A stretch of DNA of 64,000 bases, taken from contig DAOTXR010000092.1 in assembly GCA_034435375.1 (NCBI GenBank), positions 1 through 64,000 on the forward strand, written 5' to 3'. Shown here in pieces: positions 1-9,453 of this stretch (its first letter is position 1; each line of letters opens with the position of its first letter). The notes beneath the pieces are model-generated. The model was not told the origin of the DNA and made no database searches. It saw only the letters and a program-made list of their open reading frames with translations. The DNA is from DAOTXR01 sp034435375. Lineage in GTDB: Bacteria > Chloroflexota > Anaerolineae > Aggregatilineales > UBA3940. The translations under genes were made by a program, and so were the position numbers.

Positions 1-66
1 GCGCTCGGTTGAGCGCCCCGCCCAGCGTTCTGAACATACCTCATCAAGGCACAGTTTAGGATGCTT

Positions 67-2565
67 TCACCCCTGTTGACGCCGCTCCCAGGCCCACTGC
101 ATGGCCCAGATAGCCAGCGGGCGCATATAGCCAATCGAGCGGAACCAGCCGCCTACGTCCCACGCTTCAGGGGTCATGAACCAGTAACCGAGCTTCTCGT
201 AGGTCTGGGTGACGATCCCCTGCGCTGTCTTGAAGGCTTCGTCCAGCATGTCGTTCTGGATCATCGTCGCTGCCAGTGCGTAGGTGACGCCGGTCCACAC
301 CTCCTGTGACTGCGTGCTGGTTGTATCGACGCGGCCATCAGGTCGCATCCCGTTCACAGCCCCCATGGTGCCCTCTTCGAACTGCATGACATTGAGGTCG
401 TAAATCTTTCTGAGGGCGCTCCGCGCGTGGTCCGACGGCACGAGGGGCGGCAGCCCACATGAGACCGCGTACCACTGCCCAGCCAGTTGGTCGGCCATGA
501 CGCTGTTTGATTGCAGGCTGCGGCTGGCGTCGTAGGCGTAATACTCGCCGGTCCACAACAGTTCCTCGTAGGATTCCTGGGCGCGGTGCAGCATATCGCG
601 GTACGCCTGAGCCTCGTCAGTTTTCCCCAGCAGATCGGCGATGGCAGCCGCTGCGCTCAGTGAGGCCATCCATAGGCCGCCGCAGTAGGCGCTTGGTCCG
701 CTGACCACCCAGTTGTCGTAGGTTTGATCCGGGAACCCCTCGTTCTCAATCAGACCGTCCTCGTCGAGGTCAAACTGCTTCATAAAGTCCATCGCCTCGA
801 CCACTGCATCCCACATCTCAGCCAGAAAATCGATATCCTGCGTGGCGACAAAGTCGCGGTACACCTGAAGGACAAACTTGGGGTTGAGGTCCTTCCAGCG
901 GCTGGCATCTTGGAAGTTGTAGGCATTGACCTTGTACCAGGGGTCTTCAAACGGGCTGCCCAGATCGTGGGGGATGATCCCTCGCACCTTGCGGATCGCC
1001 CAGCGGTTGGAGAGCACCGCACGCCACATCTCAGGGTGCTCGGTGGCGATGGCGCGAGCGAAGTCGCGCTGGAGGCTCAGCTCCAGCTCCGGCCATAGCG
1101 CAATCAGCGCAAACGAGGCATAAAAATGCACGTCGTAGGTGTTGAACATCCTATACTCGTGGCCCTCAAGGTAGGCGAAGTGACCCAGGTCTGCCGATCC
1201 CTCCTCCAATGCAGCCGCTTCCTCTGACGCTGGCTTAGCCTCCGGCTGGCCCACCTCGCCGTCGGTCCACACTGTGCCGCCGTCGACAATATAGTATGTC
1301 TCGTTGAACAGCGCCGCTTTGTACCAGTCAGGCAGGCCGGTATCCTCCAGGATCGGGTCCTGCCAGGCCGCGATCTGCGCTTCCCAGTCAGGATACTGGG
1401 CCAACGCATCGGCGGCGATGCGCGGCGCGGCGTCGCCACTGCGACCGTAGAAGCGTGTATACCGGCGATAGTGCCCCCGCCCCTCCCCAAAGCGGGCAAT
1501 GGGCATATCCCACGCCAGCGCGAAGGCTACCTCACGCGACTGGCCAGGCGGCACCTCAACCGTGGCGCACACCGCCGCCCCAATGGTCATCCGTTCCGCA
1601 GAAGGCTTCTCATCCTCGACATTCTCCAGCGAGCCATCCGCCACGAAGTCGCTCCACACGTCCATGCCGCTGCCGCTGGTCACAAAACGGGTGCGGTAGG
1701 TGACAGTCACATCTGGCGCTGCCTGTGCAGCGATGGCTAATGTGAGCGGGTCCTCATACATTTCCGGCTCGTCGAGCGTTTCACCTGCGGCTGGCATCTG
1801 CCGTTGACGGTAGGCGTGACGCAGCAGCACCCCCGTGACCGCCCCGCCTTTGGCATCGACCTTGAACAGATGGTTGGTGTGCCCACCTGTACGATCATTC
1901 TCCGACCCAAAACCATTCTGAAAGGTAAACATCAGCCCCACGGTTGCCGATGTGTGGCCCGTGTTCTCAAGCGTCCACACGAACACCCCCGCAGGGATGC
2001 TGCTTGTGGTGTAGTTGTGTGGGATCACCGGCGAGACCTGGCGGCAGGTCAGTCTGAAGTCGGGGGCGAGGCCCTCGTAAACTGTCCAGGCGCGCGGAAA
2101 GAGCGCGTAGTAGGTAGCTTGATGGCCGGGCATGTCCCATGCCCACCCGCTCAGCCCTCCGCTTTCCGGGCGGCCAGGGTAGAGCACCTGGACGCGCGGA
2201 CGCTGGTCGGGCCGCCGAATATAGGCTGAGAACTGGTCGGCCATGACGGAACCGTAGGTGTAGACCCCTGGTTGAAGCTGCCAGCGCACGAAGTCGCCCT
2301 GCCAGCCGCGTGTGATGGAGCCGCCTCCGATTCCTCCCAGCGGCACTCCCATGGAGGGGCCGGGATCGAGCGGGCGGAGAGGGTCCATCACTGGCTCACG
2401 CCCGGCCTTGCGGGTGCGATTGGCGTAACGGCCAACGCGAATAATGGTAGGCAGGTGATCAAGCAGCAGGCCCAGCGTTACGCGGGTAGGCCCCCCTGGG
2501 CTTTCAGGCACTGCGTCGAGGCGGCGCTGCCAGGCTGCCGCTGGAATATCGATCGAGACGGACAT
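67..2565 (-). CDS. GH116-family beta-glycosidase (GBA2/glucosylceramidase-like)
   Basis: An 832-residue protein with the two-part layout of glycoside hydrolase family 116: an N-terminal beta-sandwich (GBA2_N-like, about residues 40-330) and a C-terminal (alpha/alpha)6 catalytic barrel. The probable nucleophile is Glu422 in LFNETYYIVDGG. The probable acid/base is Asp617 in PDQTYDNW. Both match the motifs of characterised GH116 enzymes, which are retaining beta-glucosidases or beta-xylosidases. There is no signal peptide, so it probably acts in the cytoplasm on imported oligosaccharide or glycolipid. The start is set by AAGGAGA eight bases before an ATG that opens MSVSIDIP. A longer open frame upstream has no ribosome site. 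The substrate cannot be read from the sequence. It stands alone, facing away from a small lipoprotein gene. Confidence 0.88.
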   Translation of the reverse strand: MSVSIDIPAAAWQRRLDAVPESPGGPTRVTLGLLLDHLPTIIRVGRYANRTRKAGREPVMDPLRPLDPGPSMGVPLGGIGGGSITRGWQGDFVRWQLQPGVYTYGSVMADQFSAYIRRPDQRPRVQVLYPGRPESGGLSGWAWDMPGHQATYYALFPRAWTVYEGLAPDFRLTCRQVSPVIPHNYTTSSIPAGVFVWTLENTGHTSATVGLMFTFQNGFGSENDRTGGHTNHLFKVDAKGGAVTGVLLRHAYRQRQMPAAGETLDEPEMYEDPLTLAIAAQAAPDVTVTYRTRFVTSGSGMDVWSDFVADGSLENVEDEKPSAERMTIGAAVCATVEVPPGQSREVAFALAWDMPIARFGEGRGHYRRYTRFYGRSGDAAPRIAADALAQYPDWEAQIAAWQDPILEDTGLPDWYKAALFNETYYIVDGGTVWTDGEVGQPEAKPASEEAAALEEGSADLGHFAYLEGHEYRMFNTYDVHFYASFALIALWPELELSLQRDFARAIATEHPEMWRAVLSNRWAIRKVRGIIPHDLGSPFEDPWYKVNAYNFQDASRWKDLNPKFVLQVYRDFVATQDIDFLAEMWDAVVEAMDFMKQFDLDEDGLIENEGFPDQTYDNWVVSGPSAYCGGLWMASLSAAAAIADLLGKTDEAQAYRDMLHRAQESYEELLWTGEYYAYDASRSLQSNSVMADQLAGQWYAVSCGLPPLVPSDHARSALRKIYDLNVMQFEEGTMGAVNGMRPDGRVDTTSTQSQEVWTGVTYALAATMIQNDMLDEAFKTAQGIVTQTYEKLGYWFMTPEAWDVGGWFRSIGYMRPLAIWAMQWAWERRQQG

Positions 2566-2807
2566 CGGCGAGTCTCCTTGTGGATCAAGGTCAGGTGGAC
2601 GACAACGCGCTGTTATCATACACCACTGGACGACGCAGGAAAAGACACAATCGCGACAGGGCAGACAACCTCCTGGGCACAAGAGGCTGCATGGTTTGAG
2701 ATCGGTGGGCTGCTGATCGAACGAGAAGCGCTTCTATCCCCTCTGGGTGGACTCTGTGAGGCGGCGCTGGAGATGGGAGCAACATCTCTCACCCCCTAGG
2801 GCGGGGA

Positions 2808-2836
2808 TTGACTGCACAGCCTGTCCGGGTCATACT
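2808..2836 (+). promoter_or_regulatory. Sigma70-type promoter for the small lipoprotein gene
   Basis: TTGACT (2808-2813), a 17-base spacer and CATACT (2831-2836) lie 39 bases before the lipoprotein start. The 309-base gap 2566-2874 separates two divergent genes. I see nothing else definite in it. Confidence 0.5.
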
Positions 2837-2874
2837 TGCGTCGTATTATCTCTCAGCAAAGGAGCATCCTGACT

Positions 2875-3285
2875 ATGAGTGACAAGCGAGCACGTGTGCG
2901 CATCGGTATGGGCGTGATGCTGGCAGTGATCGTCTCACTGCTGTTCAGCGCGTGTGGGTCAGGAGGCGGCGAGCCGCCTACGCCGACCTACAACCCTTTT
3001 GTGATCCCGCTGCCCGCCGACAGGCCCGAAATGGAGGTCGAGACGGACGATGGGACGCTGCCATGCGGGATCGCGCAGGTGGACTGGGGCTTCCGCGTGT
3101 TTGTCATGAACGACTACCCGGCCTGCAAGGAATTCTTCCCCGATCTGACCGTCTACTGTCTGGACGCCGAGGCCCACTGGACCGACCAGGCCATCGAGAA
3201 CGTAAGGGTCTCAAGGCGCGACAACAACGTCACCTTTGACTCCAGGCAGGAAGGCATCTGCGGACTTTTCCCTACAGAGGAATGA
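2875..3285 (+). CDS. Small secreted lipoprotein of unknown function
   Basis: A 136-residue protein. A basic N-terminus is followed by a hydrophobic stretch ending in LFSACG, so Cys27 is the likely lipidated residue after signal peptidase II cleavage. A short Pro/Thr linker (PPTPTYNP) leads to a small domain of about 90 residues with four cysteines, which may form two disulfides outside the membrane. I do not recognise the domain. The start is set by AAAGGAG nine bases before the ATG at 2875. An in-frame codon 39 bases upstream has no ribosome site. It faces the esterase gene downstream, with a hairpin between the two. Confidence 0.75.
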   Translation: MSDKRARVRIGMGVMLAVIVSLLFSACGSGGGEPPTPTYNPFVIPLPADRPEMEVETDDGTLPCGIAQVDWGFRVFVMNDYPACKEFFPDLTVYCLDAEAHWTDQAIENVRVSRRDNNVTFDSRQEGICGLFPTEE

Positions 3286-3301
3286 TCGGCGGCCAGTTTG
3301 A

Positions 3302-3326
3302 GAGGGGCAGTTTCTTGCTGCCCCTT
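3302..3326. terminator. Hairpin between convergent genes
   Basis: AGGGGCAG (3303-3310) and CTGCCCCT (3318-3325) form an 8-bp stem with a 7-base loop between the convergent lipoprotein and esterase genes. There is no clear T tract, so it is a weak call. Confidence 0.4.
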
Positions 3327-3346
3327 GTGAGTCTTCACAGGACCAG

Positions 3347-4294
3347 TCATGGCGCGGGGTGGGCAGCAAAAAACTCCCAAATCGCCTCGGTGGCTACGAT
3401 GTCCTCCGTCGTGGTCCCTGCCGCCAGCCCGATCTCAGAGCCAGGCCAGGCGTGCCCGCGCCCATCGACCGTGTAGAGGGTCACCGTTGCGTCGTCACGG
3501 CAGCCGCTCCACGTCTCGCCGGTCACTTCACCCTGCTGGTAGGTGACGATCGGATCGGGGTCGCAGCCATTGCGTTCGGCCCAGGCCGCGGCCCATTCAC
3601 GCACCGGCGGCAGCGATCGCCCCTCTCCCTCATACGGCACAATGCGATCGTCTGTCCCGTGGAATGCCACCACCGGCACCGCCCGCTGCGGATGGCAGTC
3701 GTTCCAGAACAGGTAAGCTCCAGATACCGGTCCAATGGCGACAACCACATCAGACATGTCGCACGCCATACGATTAACCATTCCGCCGCCATTGGACATG
3801 CCAGTCGCATAGATGCGATTCGGGTCAACGCTGAGGGTGCGGCTCAGGTGATTGATCAGGTCGCGCATGAAAGCCAGGTCGGCGGCGCCATCTGCGCCAG
3901 GCCCCACGTGCCAGGTGGATGGAGCGCCGAGCGCCTCCGGGTAAACAACTATGAATCCGGCATTATCGGCTCTAGCTGACATGCCGCTCAGGCGCTCTTG
4001 CTCCTCGGCATTGGAGCCTAACCCATGCACATTGATCACGAGCGGAAGGGGCATGCCCGGCTGGTAGCCGGTCGGGACGTGCAGACGATACGAGCGGGTC
4101 TGTCCGCCGGTCTCCAGCGTCTCGACGTAGGTGCCGGGCAGGTAGGTCGATGAGGGTTGGTCCGTGGCACTGATGGGGGCAGGCGTCGATAGAGTGGGCT
4201 GTACCCGAGTCCCGGCGCAGGCCAACGCAGCCAGCGCCAGCGGCATCACCCCAGCAACAAGGCGTGGCCAAACGCAGCGGAAGCTCTTCTTCAT
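3347..4294 (-). CDS. Secreted PHB-depolymerase/feruloyl-esterase-type alpha/beta hydrolase lipoprotein
   Basis: A 315-residue serine esterase of the PHB depolymerase/LpqC type (CE1-like). The signal peptide ends LALAALACAG, so Cys26 may be lipidated, although Ala rather than Leu sits at -3. A Ser/Thr-rich linker precedes the alpha/beta-hydrolase fold. The nucleophile is Ser167 in GMSNGG, the acid is Asp215 or Asp216 in HGTDDRIVPY, and the base is His281 in GRGHAWPG. Family members cleave short polyester or phenolic ester bonds outside the cell. The true substrate is unknown. The ribosome site is weak (AGGGG about 11 bases before ATG). The gene is divergent from the ABC exporter operon. Confidence 0.85.
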   Translation of the reverse strand: MKKSFRCVWPRLVAGVMPLALAALACAGTRVQPTLSTPAPISATDQPSSTYLPGTYVETLETGGQTRSYRLHVPTGYQPGMPLPLVINVHGLGSNAEEQERLSGMSARADNAGFIVVYPEALGAPSTWHVGPGADGAADLAFMRDLINHLSRTLSVDPNRIYATGMSNGGGMVNRMACDMSDVVVAIGPVSGAYLFWNDCHPQRAVPVVAFHGTDDRIVPYEGEGRSLPPVREWAAAWAERNGCDPDPIVTYQQGEVTGETWSGCRDDATVTLYTVDGRGHAWPGSEIGLAAGTTTEDIVATEAIWEFFAAHPAP

Positions 4295-4400
4295 CGGTAT
4301 GGAACCCCTGTGAGCAGTTGAGCGTAGTTCCTATCACATTAACCCTACATTAACATGGCCCGTGGGCAGGACGCAACGTCTGCCCGGATGGGCCAAAACC

Positions 4401-4409
4401 TGCTATAAT
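4401..4409 (+). promoter_or_regulatory. Extended -10 promoter of the ABC exporter pair
   Basis: TGCTATAAT (4401-4409) combines a perfect -10 hexamer with the TGn extension. There is no good -35 17 bases upstream, which fits an extended -10 promoter. It lies 81 bases before the first exporter gene. Confidence 0.45.
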
Positions 4410-4489
4410 CACTTCTCTTTGTTGATTGGGGCAGGTATGGGCGGGACAAGCGAGAGACGGCACAGCACAGGTACTCTGGAGAAAAGAGC

Positions 4490-6301
4490 GTGGCGACCAA
4501 GAGCGAGTTTACGGTAGAGAATGCCTACCGCTACAACCAGGCCGGAGCAGTGCGCTGGCTGATCTCGCACGCCTGGCGCTACAAGTTGTTCGTGATCGGG
4601 GCGTTGGTGTTTAAGACGGTCAGCCTACTCACCTATTCGGCTCACCCCATCTTTGTCGGCATGGCCGCCGACGAACTGTTGAATCCGGTCGGCGGCAGTC
4701 GGCTGCTCATGGCTGCCCTGGGTGTGCTGGCCTGCTTGGTGGGCGACGGCATCTCGAACTTGCTGGGCAGCCTGTCGCTGGAGACCATCGCGCAGCGGAT
4801 GGAGGCCGACTCTCGTGAGGAGTTGTATCGTAGCCTGCTGGGCAAGAGCCAGTCGTTTCACGACCAGCAGCGTGTGGGCGACATCATGGCCCGGGCCACT
4901 GACGACGTGCGGCAGCTCAACGGGATGGTCAATCCTGGCGTGGGCTTTATCTTTGAGACAGTGCTGGCTTTCCTGGTGCCGCTGATCTACATCGGCATGA
5001 CGAAGCTCGACCTGGTGATAGTTCCTCTGGTGTACGTGGCCGTGTTCATCGTAGCCGTCCGCCGCTACACACGTCAGTTGAACCCGGTCACAACTGCCCA
5101 GCGCGAATGGTATGGGAAGATGAACGCCGGGCTGGAAGAAACCATCACCGGCATCGAGACGGTGAAAGCTGGCACACAAGAGGCCAGCGAGCGGCGTAAG
5201 TTCCAGCACAATGCCCGCGAGTATCGTCGGTACTTCGTCGGTCAGGGACGGGTTGAGGCCCGCTACCTGCCAACGCTGCTGTATGCTGTGGCGGTAGGGC
5301 TGACGTTTCTGCACGGACTGCTGTTGTTTCGAGCCGGGCAGGTCGGCATCCCGGAGATCATCACAGTGATGGGGCTGATGGGCGTGATCAGCTTCCCCAC
5401 CTGGATCTCGATCTGGTCATTCTCGCTGGTGCAACTTGGCATCGCCAGCGCCGAGCGCATCCTGCACATCATCCGGGCCGAGAGCGATCTGGACGAGAAC
5501 TTCGGCGGCGTCAGTCGACCCATTCAGGGCGACATCGTGTTTGAGGACGTCAGCTTTGGCTATGATGAGCTGGGCTACGGCATCGACCACGTGTCGTTTC
5601 ACATCAGGCCCGGCCAGACAGTAGCCATCGTAGGGCAGACTGGCTCTGGCAAGAGCACCCTGGCGCAGCTCATCAACCGCACCTACGATGTGGACTCAGG
5701 ACGGGTGCTGATCGACGGGGTAGACGTGCGCGATTGGAATCTGGACGCGCTGCGCTCACAGATCTCGAAAATTGAGCAGGACGTGTTCCTGTTCTCGCGC
5801 ACCATTGGCGAGAACATCGCCTTTGGCATGGCGGGCGCCACCCAGGAGCAGATCGAGCAGGCTGCCCGCGAAGCCCAGGCCCATGACTTCATTATGGCGT
5901 TCACCGCTGGCTACCAGACCGAGATCGGTGAGCGGGGAGTGATGCTCTCCGGCGGTCAGCGGCAACGCATTGCGCTGGCGCGAGCGTTCCTGAGCGATCC
6001 GCGTATCCTGATCCTGGACGACTCGACTAGCGCTATTGACAGCGCGACCGAGGATGAGATTCAACAAGCCATCCGTCGGGCGCAACAGGGACGAACCACC
6101 CTGTTGATCACGCACCGGCTGTCGCAGATTCGGTGGGCCGACCTGATCCTGGTGCTTGATCGGGGAGCAGTAGTGGCGTGCGGCACACACGAGGAACTCT
6201 TGCGCCGTTCAGAGCACTACCGGCGCATCTTCTCACGTTACGACGTGGAGCTGCCGCCGCTGGAGATGGCCGCTCAGCCAGCCAAAGGTGCAACGGCATA
6301 G
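4490..6301 (+). CDS. ABC exporter half-transporter, subunit with degenerate Walker B
   Basis: A 603-residue type I (ABCB/MsbA-like) exporter half-molecule with six membrane helices at about residues 20-320 and a nucleotide-binding domain from about 340. Walker A is VGQTGSGKST (about 381), the signature is a canonical LSGGQ (about 485), and the switch histidine lies in LITHRLS. Walker B reads LILDDST, so Asp replaces the catalytic Glu. This is typical of the inactive site of a heterodimeric exporter such as TM287/288 or BmrCD. GTG is chosen as start because GGAG lies nine bases upstream and no ATG is better placed. The partner gene follows after 27 bases. The exported substrate (lipid or drug) is not predictable. 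Confidence 0.92.
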   Translation: MATKSEFTVENAYRYNQAGAVRWLISHAWRYKLFVIGALVFKTVSLLTYSAHPIFVGMAADELLNPVGGSRLLMAALGVLACLVGDGISNLLGSLSLETIAQRMEADSREELYRSLLGKSQSFHDQQRVGDIMARATDDVRQLNGMVNPGVGFIFETVLAFLVPLIYIGMTKLDLVIVPLVYVAVFIVAVRRYTRQLNPVTTAQREWYGKMNAGLEETITGIETVKAGTQEASERRKFQHNAREYRRYFVGQGRVEARYLPTLLYAVAVGLTFLHGLLLFRAGQVGIPEIITVMGLMGVISFPTWISIWSFSLVQLGIASAERILHIIRAESDLDENFGGVSRPIQGDIVFEDVSFGYDELGYGIDHVSFHIRPGQTVAIVGQTGSGKSTLAQLINRTYDVDSGRVLIDGVDVRDWNLDALRSQISKIEQDVFLFSRTIGENIAFGMAGATQEQIEQAAREAQAHDFIMAFTAGYQTEIGERGVMLSGGQRQRIALARAFLSDPRILILDDSTSAIDSATEDEIQQAIRRAQQGRTTLLITHRLSQIRWADLILVLDRGAVVACGTHEELLRRSEHYRRIFSRYDVELPPLEMAAQPAKGATA

Positions 6302-6328
6302 CCAGGCACAAGCAGGGATAGGATCGCC

Positions 6329-8149
6329 ATGGGATTCATTATGGATGGCCTCGACGCCGAGGCCTACGACCGCCAATACGACGACCGCGACCTGGTCCGG
6401 CGCATTCTGAGTTATTTCCGTCCCCAGGGAGGACGGATGATCGTTGTTGCGCTGGCTATTTTGGCAGGCTCGCTGGTCAACACTGCTATGCCCGTGTATA
6501 TCTCGTATACGCTCGATCAAATCCAGATCGACGCCTCGCTCAAGCGGCTGATCGCGTTCACTGTGGCGCTGACCGCGTTGGGCGCAACCGTGTGGGTGTT
6601 CAATCTGGCGCGAGCCTGGTTCTCGGCAGAAGCGGTGGGCAACGTGGTGCTTAAGCTGCGCGAGGATGCCTTCGACGCGGTGCTCAAGCGTGACTTGTCG
6701 TTTTACGATGAGTTCGCGTCAGGCCGGATCGTCAGCCGGGTCACATCTGACACACAAGCCTTCTCGACCGTCATCACACTGACCATGGACCTGATGAGCC
6801 GCATCGTGCAGATTGGCCTGCTGGTGGGCTACCTGTTCACCGTCAATGCGCGGCTGACGCTGGTGTTGCTGGCATTGTCGCCTCTGATCGTCGCGACGGC
6901 GTTGGCTTTCCGCAAAATCGCGCGGGATACGATCACCCAGCAGCGACGGGTGGCTGCGGAGGTCAGCGCCCACATCCAGGAGACGGTGAGTGGGATCGGG
7001 GTAGCCAAAGCCTTTCGCAAGGAGCAACAAATCTACGACGAGTTCTTGAACGTGAACCGCCAATCGTTCTGGATCGGGTTGCGAACCGGCTACGTATTTA
7101 GTAGCATCTTTCCTATCCTGAACACTCTGGCGGGGATCGGCACGGCGGCGCTGGTGTACTTTGGCGGACTGAGCGCCCAGCAGGGCGCTATCTCAGCAGG
7201 GGATTGGTATCTGTTCATCCAGGGGATCGGCTTGTTCTGGTTCCCGCTGACGAGCATTGCCTCGTTCTGGAGCCAGTTCCAGTTGGGCCTGGCTGCCGCC
7301 GAGCGCGTGTTCGCGCTGCTCGACGCCGAGCCGAAGGTGGTGCAGATCGGCAGCCTGAAGCTCGACGACCTCCGTGGCGAGGTCCGCTTCGAACAGGTCA
7401 GCTTTCGCTACCACGAGAACGAACCAGTGCTGGACGATTTCTCACTGACAATCCAGGCCGGGGAGACGCTGGCGCTGGTAGGGCACACGGGGGCAGGCAA
7501 ATCGAGCATCGGCAAGCTGATTGCACGCTTCTATGAGTTCCAGGACGGCCAGATTCTGATCGACGGGCACGACATCCGTAGCCTGGACCTGGAGACCTAC
7601 CGCCGGCGGCTGGGGATCGTGACGCAGACGCCTTTCCTGTTCGATGGGACAGTGATGGATAACATCCGTTATGGCAAACCGGAGGCGACCGACGGCGAGG
7701 TCATCGCCGTGGCGCAGGCAGTGGGGCGCGGCGATTGGATCGCCAGCCTGCCCAGAGGGCTTGAGACCGAGGTCGGTGAGCGAGGAGGCAGCCTGTCGAT
7801 GGGGCAACGGCAGCTCGTGGCGCTGGCGCGGGTGCTGCTTGAAGACCCCTCGATCTTCATCCTGGATGAAGCGACGGCCAGCGTCGACCCGCTGACCGAG
7901 ACGTTGATCCAGGAAGGGCTGGAGACGGTGCTGCGCGATCGCACCTCGATTGTCATCGCCCACCGCTTGTCAACGGTCCGCCGTGCTGACCGGATCATCG
8001 TGCTGCGCCAGGGCAAGATCATTGAGGAGGGCAACCACCAGTCGCTGCTTGCTCAAGGTGGTCACTACGCCGAACTGTACAATACCTACTTCCGTCACCA
8101 GAGCCTGGAGTACATCGAGACCTCACGGCCACTGTTGGAAGGGGTGTGA
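6329..8149 (+). CDS. ABC exporter half-transporter, partner subunit with degenerate signature
   Basis: A 606-residue exporter half-molecule that complements its upstream neighbour. The six-helix membrane domain covers about residues 30-330. Walker A is VGHTGAGKSS (about 384). The signature is LSMGQ rather than LSGGQ (about 488). Walker B is intact, FILDEATAS, with the catalytic Glu, and the switch His is in VIAHRLS. In a heterodimer this Walker B pairs with the LSGGQ of the first subunit to make the one active ATP site, while the two worn motifs pair at the other. AGGGATAGGA precedes the ATG. Co-transcription with the first subunit is very likely. Confidence 0.92.
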   Translation: MGFIMDGLDAEAYDRQYDDRDLVRRILSYFRPQGGRMIVVALAILAGSLVNTAMPVYISYTLDQIQIDASLKRLIAFTVALTALGATVWVFNLARAWFSAEAVGNVVLKLREDAFDAVLKRDLSFYDEFASGRIVSRVTSDTQAFSTVITLTMDLMSRIVQIGLLVGYLFTVNARLTLVLLALSPLIVATALAFRKIARDTITQQRRVAAEVSAHIQETVSGIGVAKAFRKEQQIYDEFLNVNRQSFWIGLRTGYVFSSIFPILNTLAGIGTAALVYFGGLSAQQGAISAGDWYLFIQGIGLFWFPLTSIASFWSQFQLGLAAAERVFALLDAEPKVVQIGSLKLDDLRGEVRFEQVSFRYHENEPVLDDFSLTIQAGETLALVGHTGAGKSSIGKLIARFYEFQDGQILIDGHDIRSLDLETYRRRLGIVTQTPFLFDGTVMDNIRYGKPEATDGEVIAVAQAVGRGDWIASLPRGLETEVGERGGSLSMGQRQLVALARVLLEDPSIFILDEATASVDPLTETLIQEGLETVLRDRTSIVIAHRLSTVRRADRIIVLRQGKIIEEGNHQSLLAQGGHYAELYNTYFRHQSLEYIETSRPLLEGV

Positions 8150-8240
8150 AGGGCTAACCCATAGAAGGATAGATCGTCACGTCAGGGGCCTCTTAAGGTC
8201 GTGGCGCCTTTGGCTGGCGACATGCCAAAGGAGGGGGGAT

Positions 8241-8627
8241 ATGGCTCACAAACCTGTGGATGTCGAAGTGTTCGCGCACGTGACCGGCAGCATGAACCAC
8301 TGTACCCACTGCCAGGTATTCATCGACGGTGTGGGCATCGGCAACCAGGTTCATCTGGCTGATATCCAGTCGTACCCGGAGGACTTCGTCCGGGACTGGC
8401 AGCGATTGTCAGATTGGATTCTGGATCTGGCCGAGACGTTTCCGGGGCAGATTGTGATCCGAGTCACCGATGCGCAGTCCATGCGTGGGCTGTGGAAGGC
8501 GCTGACTCGAGGGGTGCGCCGCTACCCGACCTTCATCGTGGAGGGGCAGGAAACCTACCAGGGCTGGGACCGCGACCGCCTCGCAGAGATGATCCGCAGG
8601 CGCCTGCCATCCCACGCCCAGGGCTAG
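8241..8627 (+). CDS. Small thioredoxin-fold-like protein with CxxC
   Basis: A 128-residue soluble protein. A CTHC motif near residues 20-24 resembles a redox CxxC or metal site. RRYPTFIVEGQETYQGW near residues 93-110 resembles the cis-proline turn and last strands of thioredoxin or glutaredoxin-like folds. There is no signal peptide, so it is cytoplasmic. The start is the ATG at 8241, preceded by AAAGGAGGGGGAT, a strong ribosome site. The frame is open further upstream, but that part overlaps the ABC gene. It lies 91 bases after the exporter genes and may be co-transcribed with them. Function and substrate are unknown. The fold call is an inference from two short motifs. Confidence 0.65.
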   Translation: MAHKPVDVEVFAHVTGSMNHCTHCQVFIDGVGIGNQVHLADIQSYPEDFVRDWQRLSDWILDLAETFPGQIVIRVTDAQSMRGLWKALTRGVRRYPTFIVEGQETYQGWDRDRLAEMIRRRLPSHAQG

Positions 8628-8991
8628 CCCCCTAGCCCGACAGTTCCCCATCCTACCACCCCCTGCGCCGTCAAACGGGTTGAAGTTTGACAGGCTGGTT
8701 CGAAGCGCGTGAGGATCAGCACTGGCTGCGCCTGTATTTGGTCCTGTCTGGGATCGCATCTCATGGCAGGAACGCGCAACATAGGCTCACCATCTGCCTG
8801 GCTTTGGACTCCCTCTCTTACCAATGGGCTATTGCGCCAGGGCTATAATGGTGTATGCTTCCGATAAATATGGGAGTCTTTGTCACAAACCATTGCCAAC
8901 TTGTCCTCAGGGCGACGATCAAAGGGTACGGGGTGAGGTCCTGAGTAAGATAGGGACAGTCGTTGAATGGGGCAGATAGGAAACAGGAAAC
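8628..8991. other. 364-base intergenic region
   Basis: No open frame with a ribosome site is seen here. It contains a perfect -10-like TATAAT at 8844-8849 on the plus strand without a matching -35. This could start transcription of the response regulator at 8992. Confidence 0.4.
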
Positions 8992-9363
8992 ATGGATGTT
9001 CTCGTCGTAGACGACGACGAAGATGCCCGTACCATCCTGAGCGCTATCATTGAGAACATGGGCCTTGCGACGAGGCTGGCCGCCGACGGACAGGAGGCGC
9101 TGACACTCCTCCGCTCGGACGGCCTGCCTGCGTTGATCATGCTCGACTTGATGATGCCGCGCATGGGTGGGTTCGAGGTGCTGGCGCATCTGAGAGCAGA
9201 CCCCGCCACACGCTGGATCCCAGTGATCGTTGTGTCTGCCCTGGCTAGAGAACAGGAAGGATTGCTGAAAATCCCCGGCGTGCTGAGCGTCGTGTCCAAG
9301 GGAAGCCTGTCTTCTGCCAGCATGCAACAGTTGGTGAGAGACGCACTGCCCTCAGTCGTCTGA
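8992..9363 (+). CDS. Single-domain response regulator (CheY-like receiver)
   Basis: A 123-residue stand-alone receiver domain. The acidic pocket is VVDDDED (residues 5-11), the phospho-acceptor is Asp52 in MLDLMMP and the conserved lysine is Lys103 in VVSKGSL. The usual Thr/Ser switch position is VVSA (Ser82). There is no output domain, so it probably relays phosphate or acts by protein contact. AGGAAACAGGAAAC precedes the ATG. It lies just before the PhnD-like/histidine kinase pair and probably works with that kinase. This partnership is inferred from position only. Confidence 0.88.
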   Translation: MDVLVVDDDEDARTILSAIIENMGLATRLAADGQEALTLLRSDGLPALIMLDLMMPRMGGFEVLAHLRADPATRWIPVIVVSALAREQEGLLKIPGVLSVVSKGSLSSASMQQLVRDALPSVV

Positions 9364-9453
9364 GCAGCCCTTCGCGAGCCGGATGATGAGAGATGGCCAC
9401 GAGAGGCTCTGATTGGCCACAGGCTGACAGACCAGTATAGGGAGATAATGACC

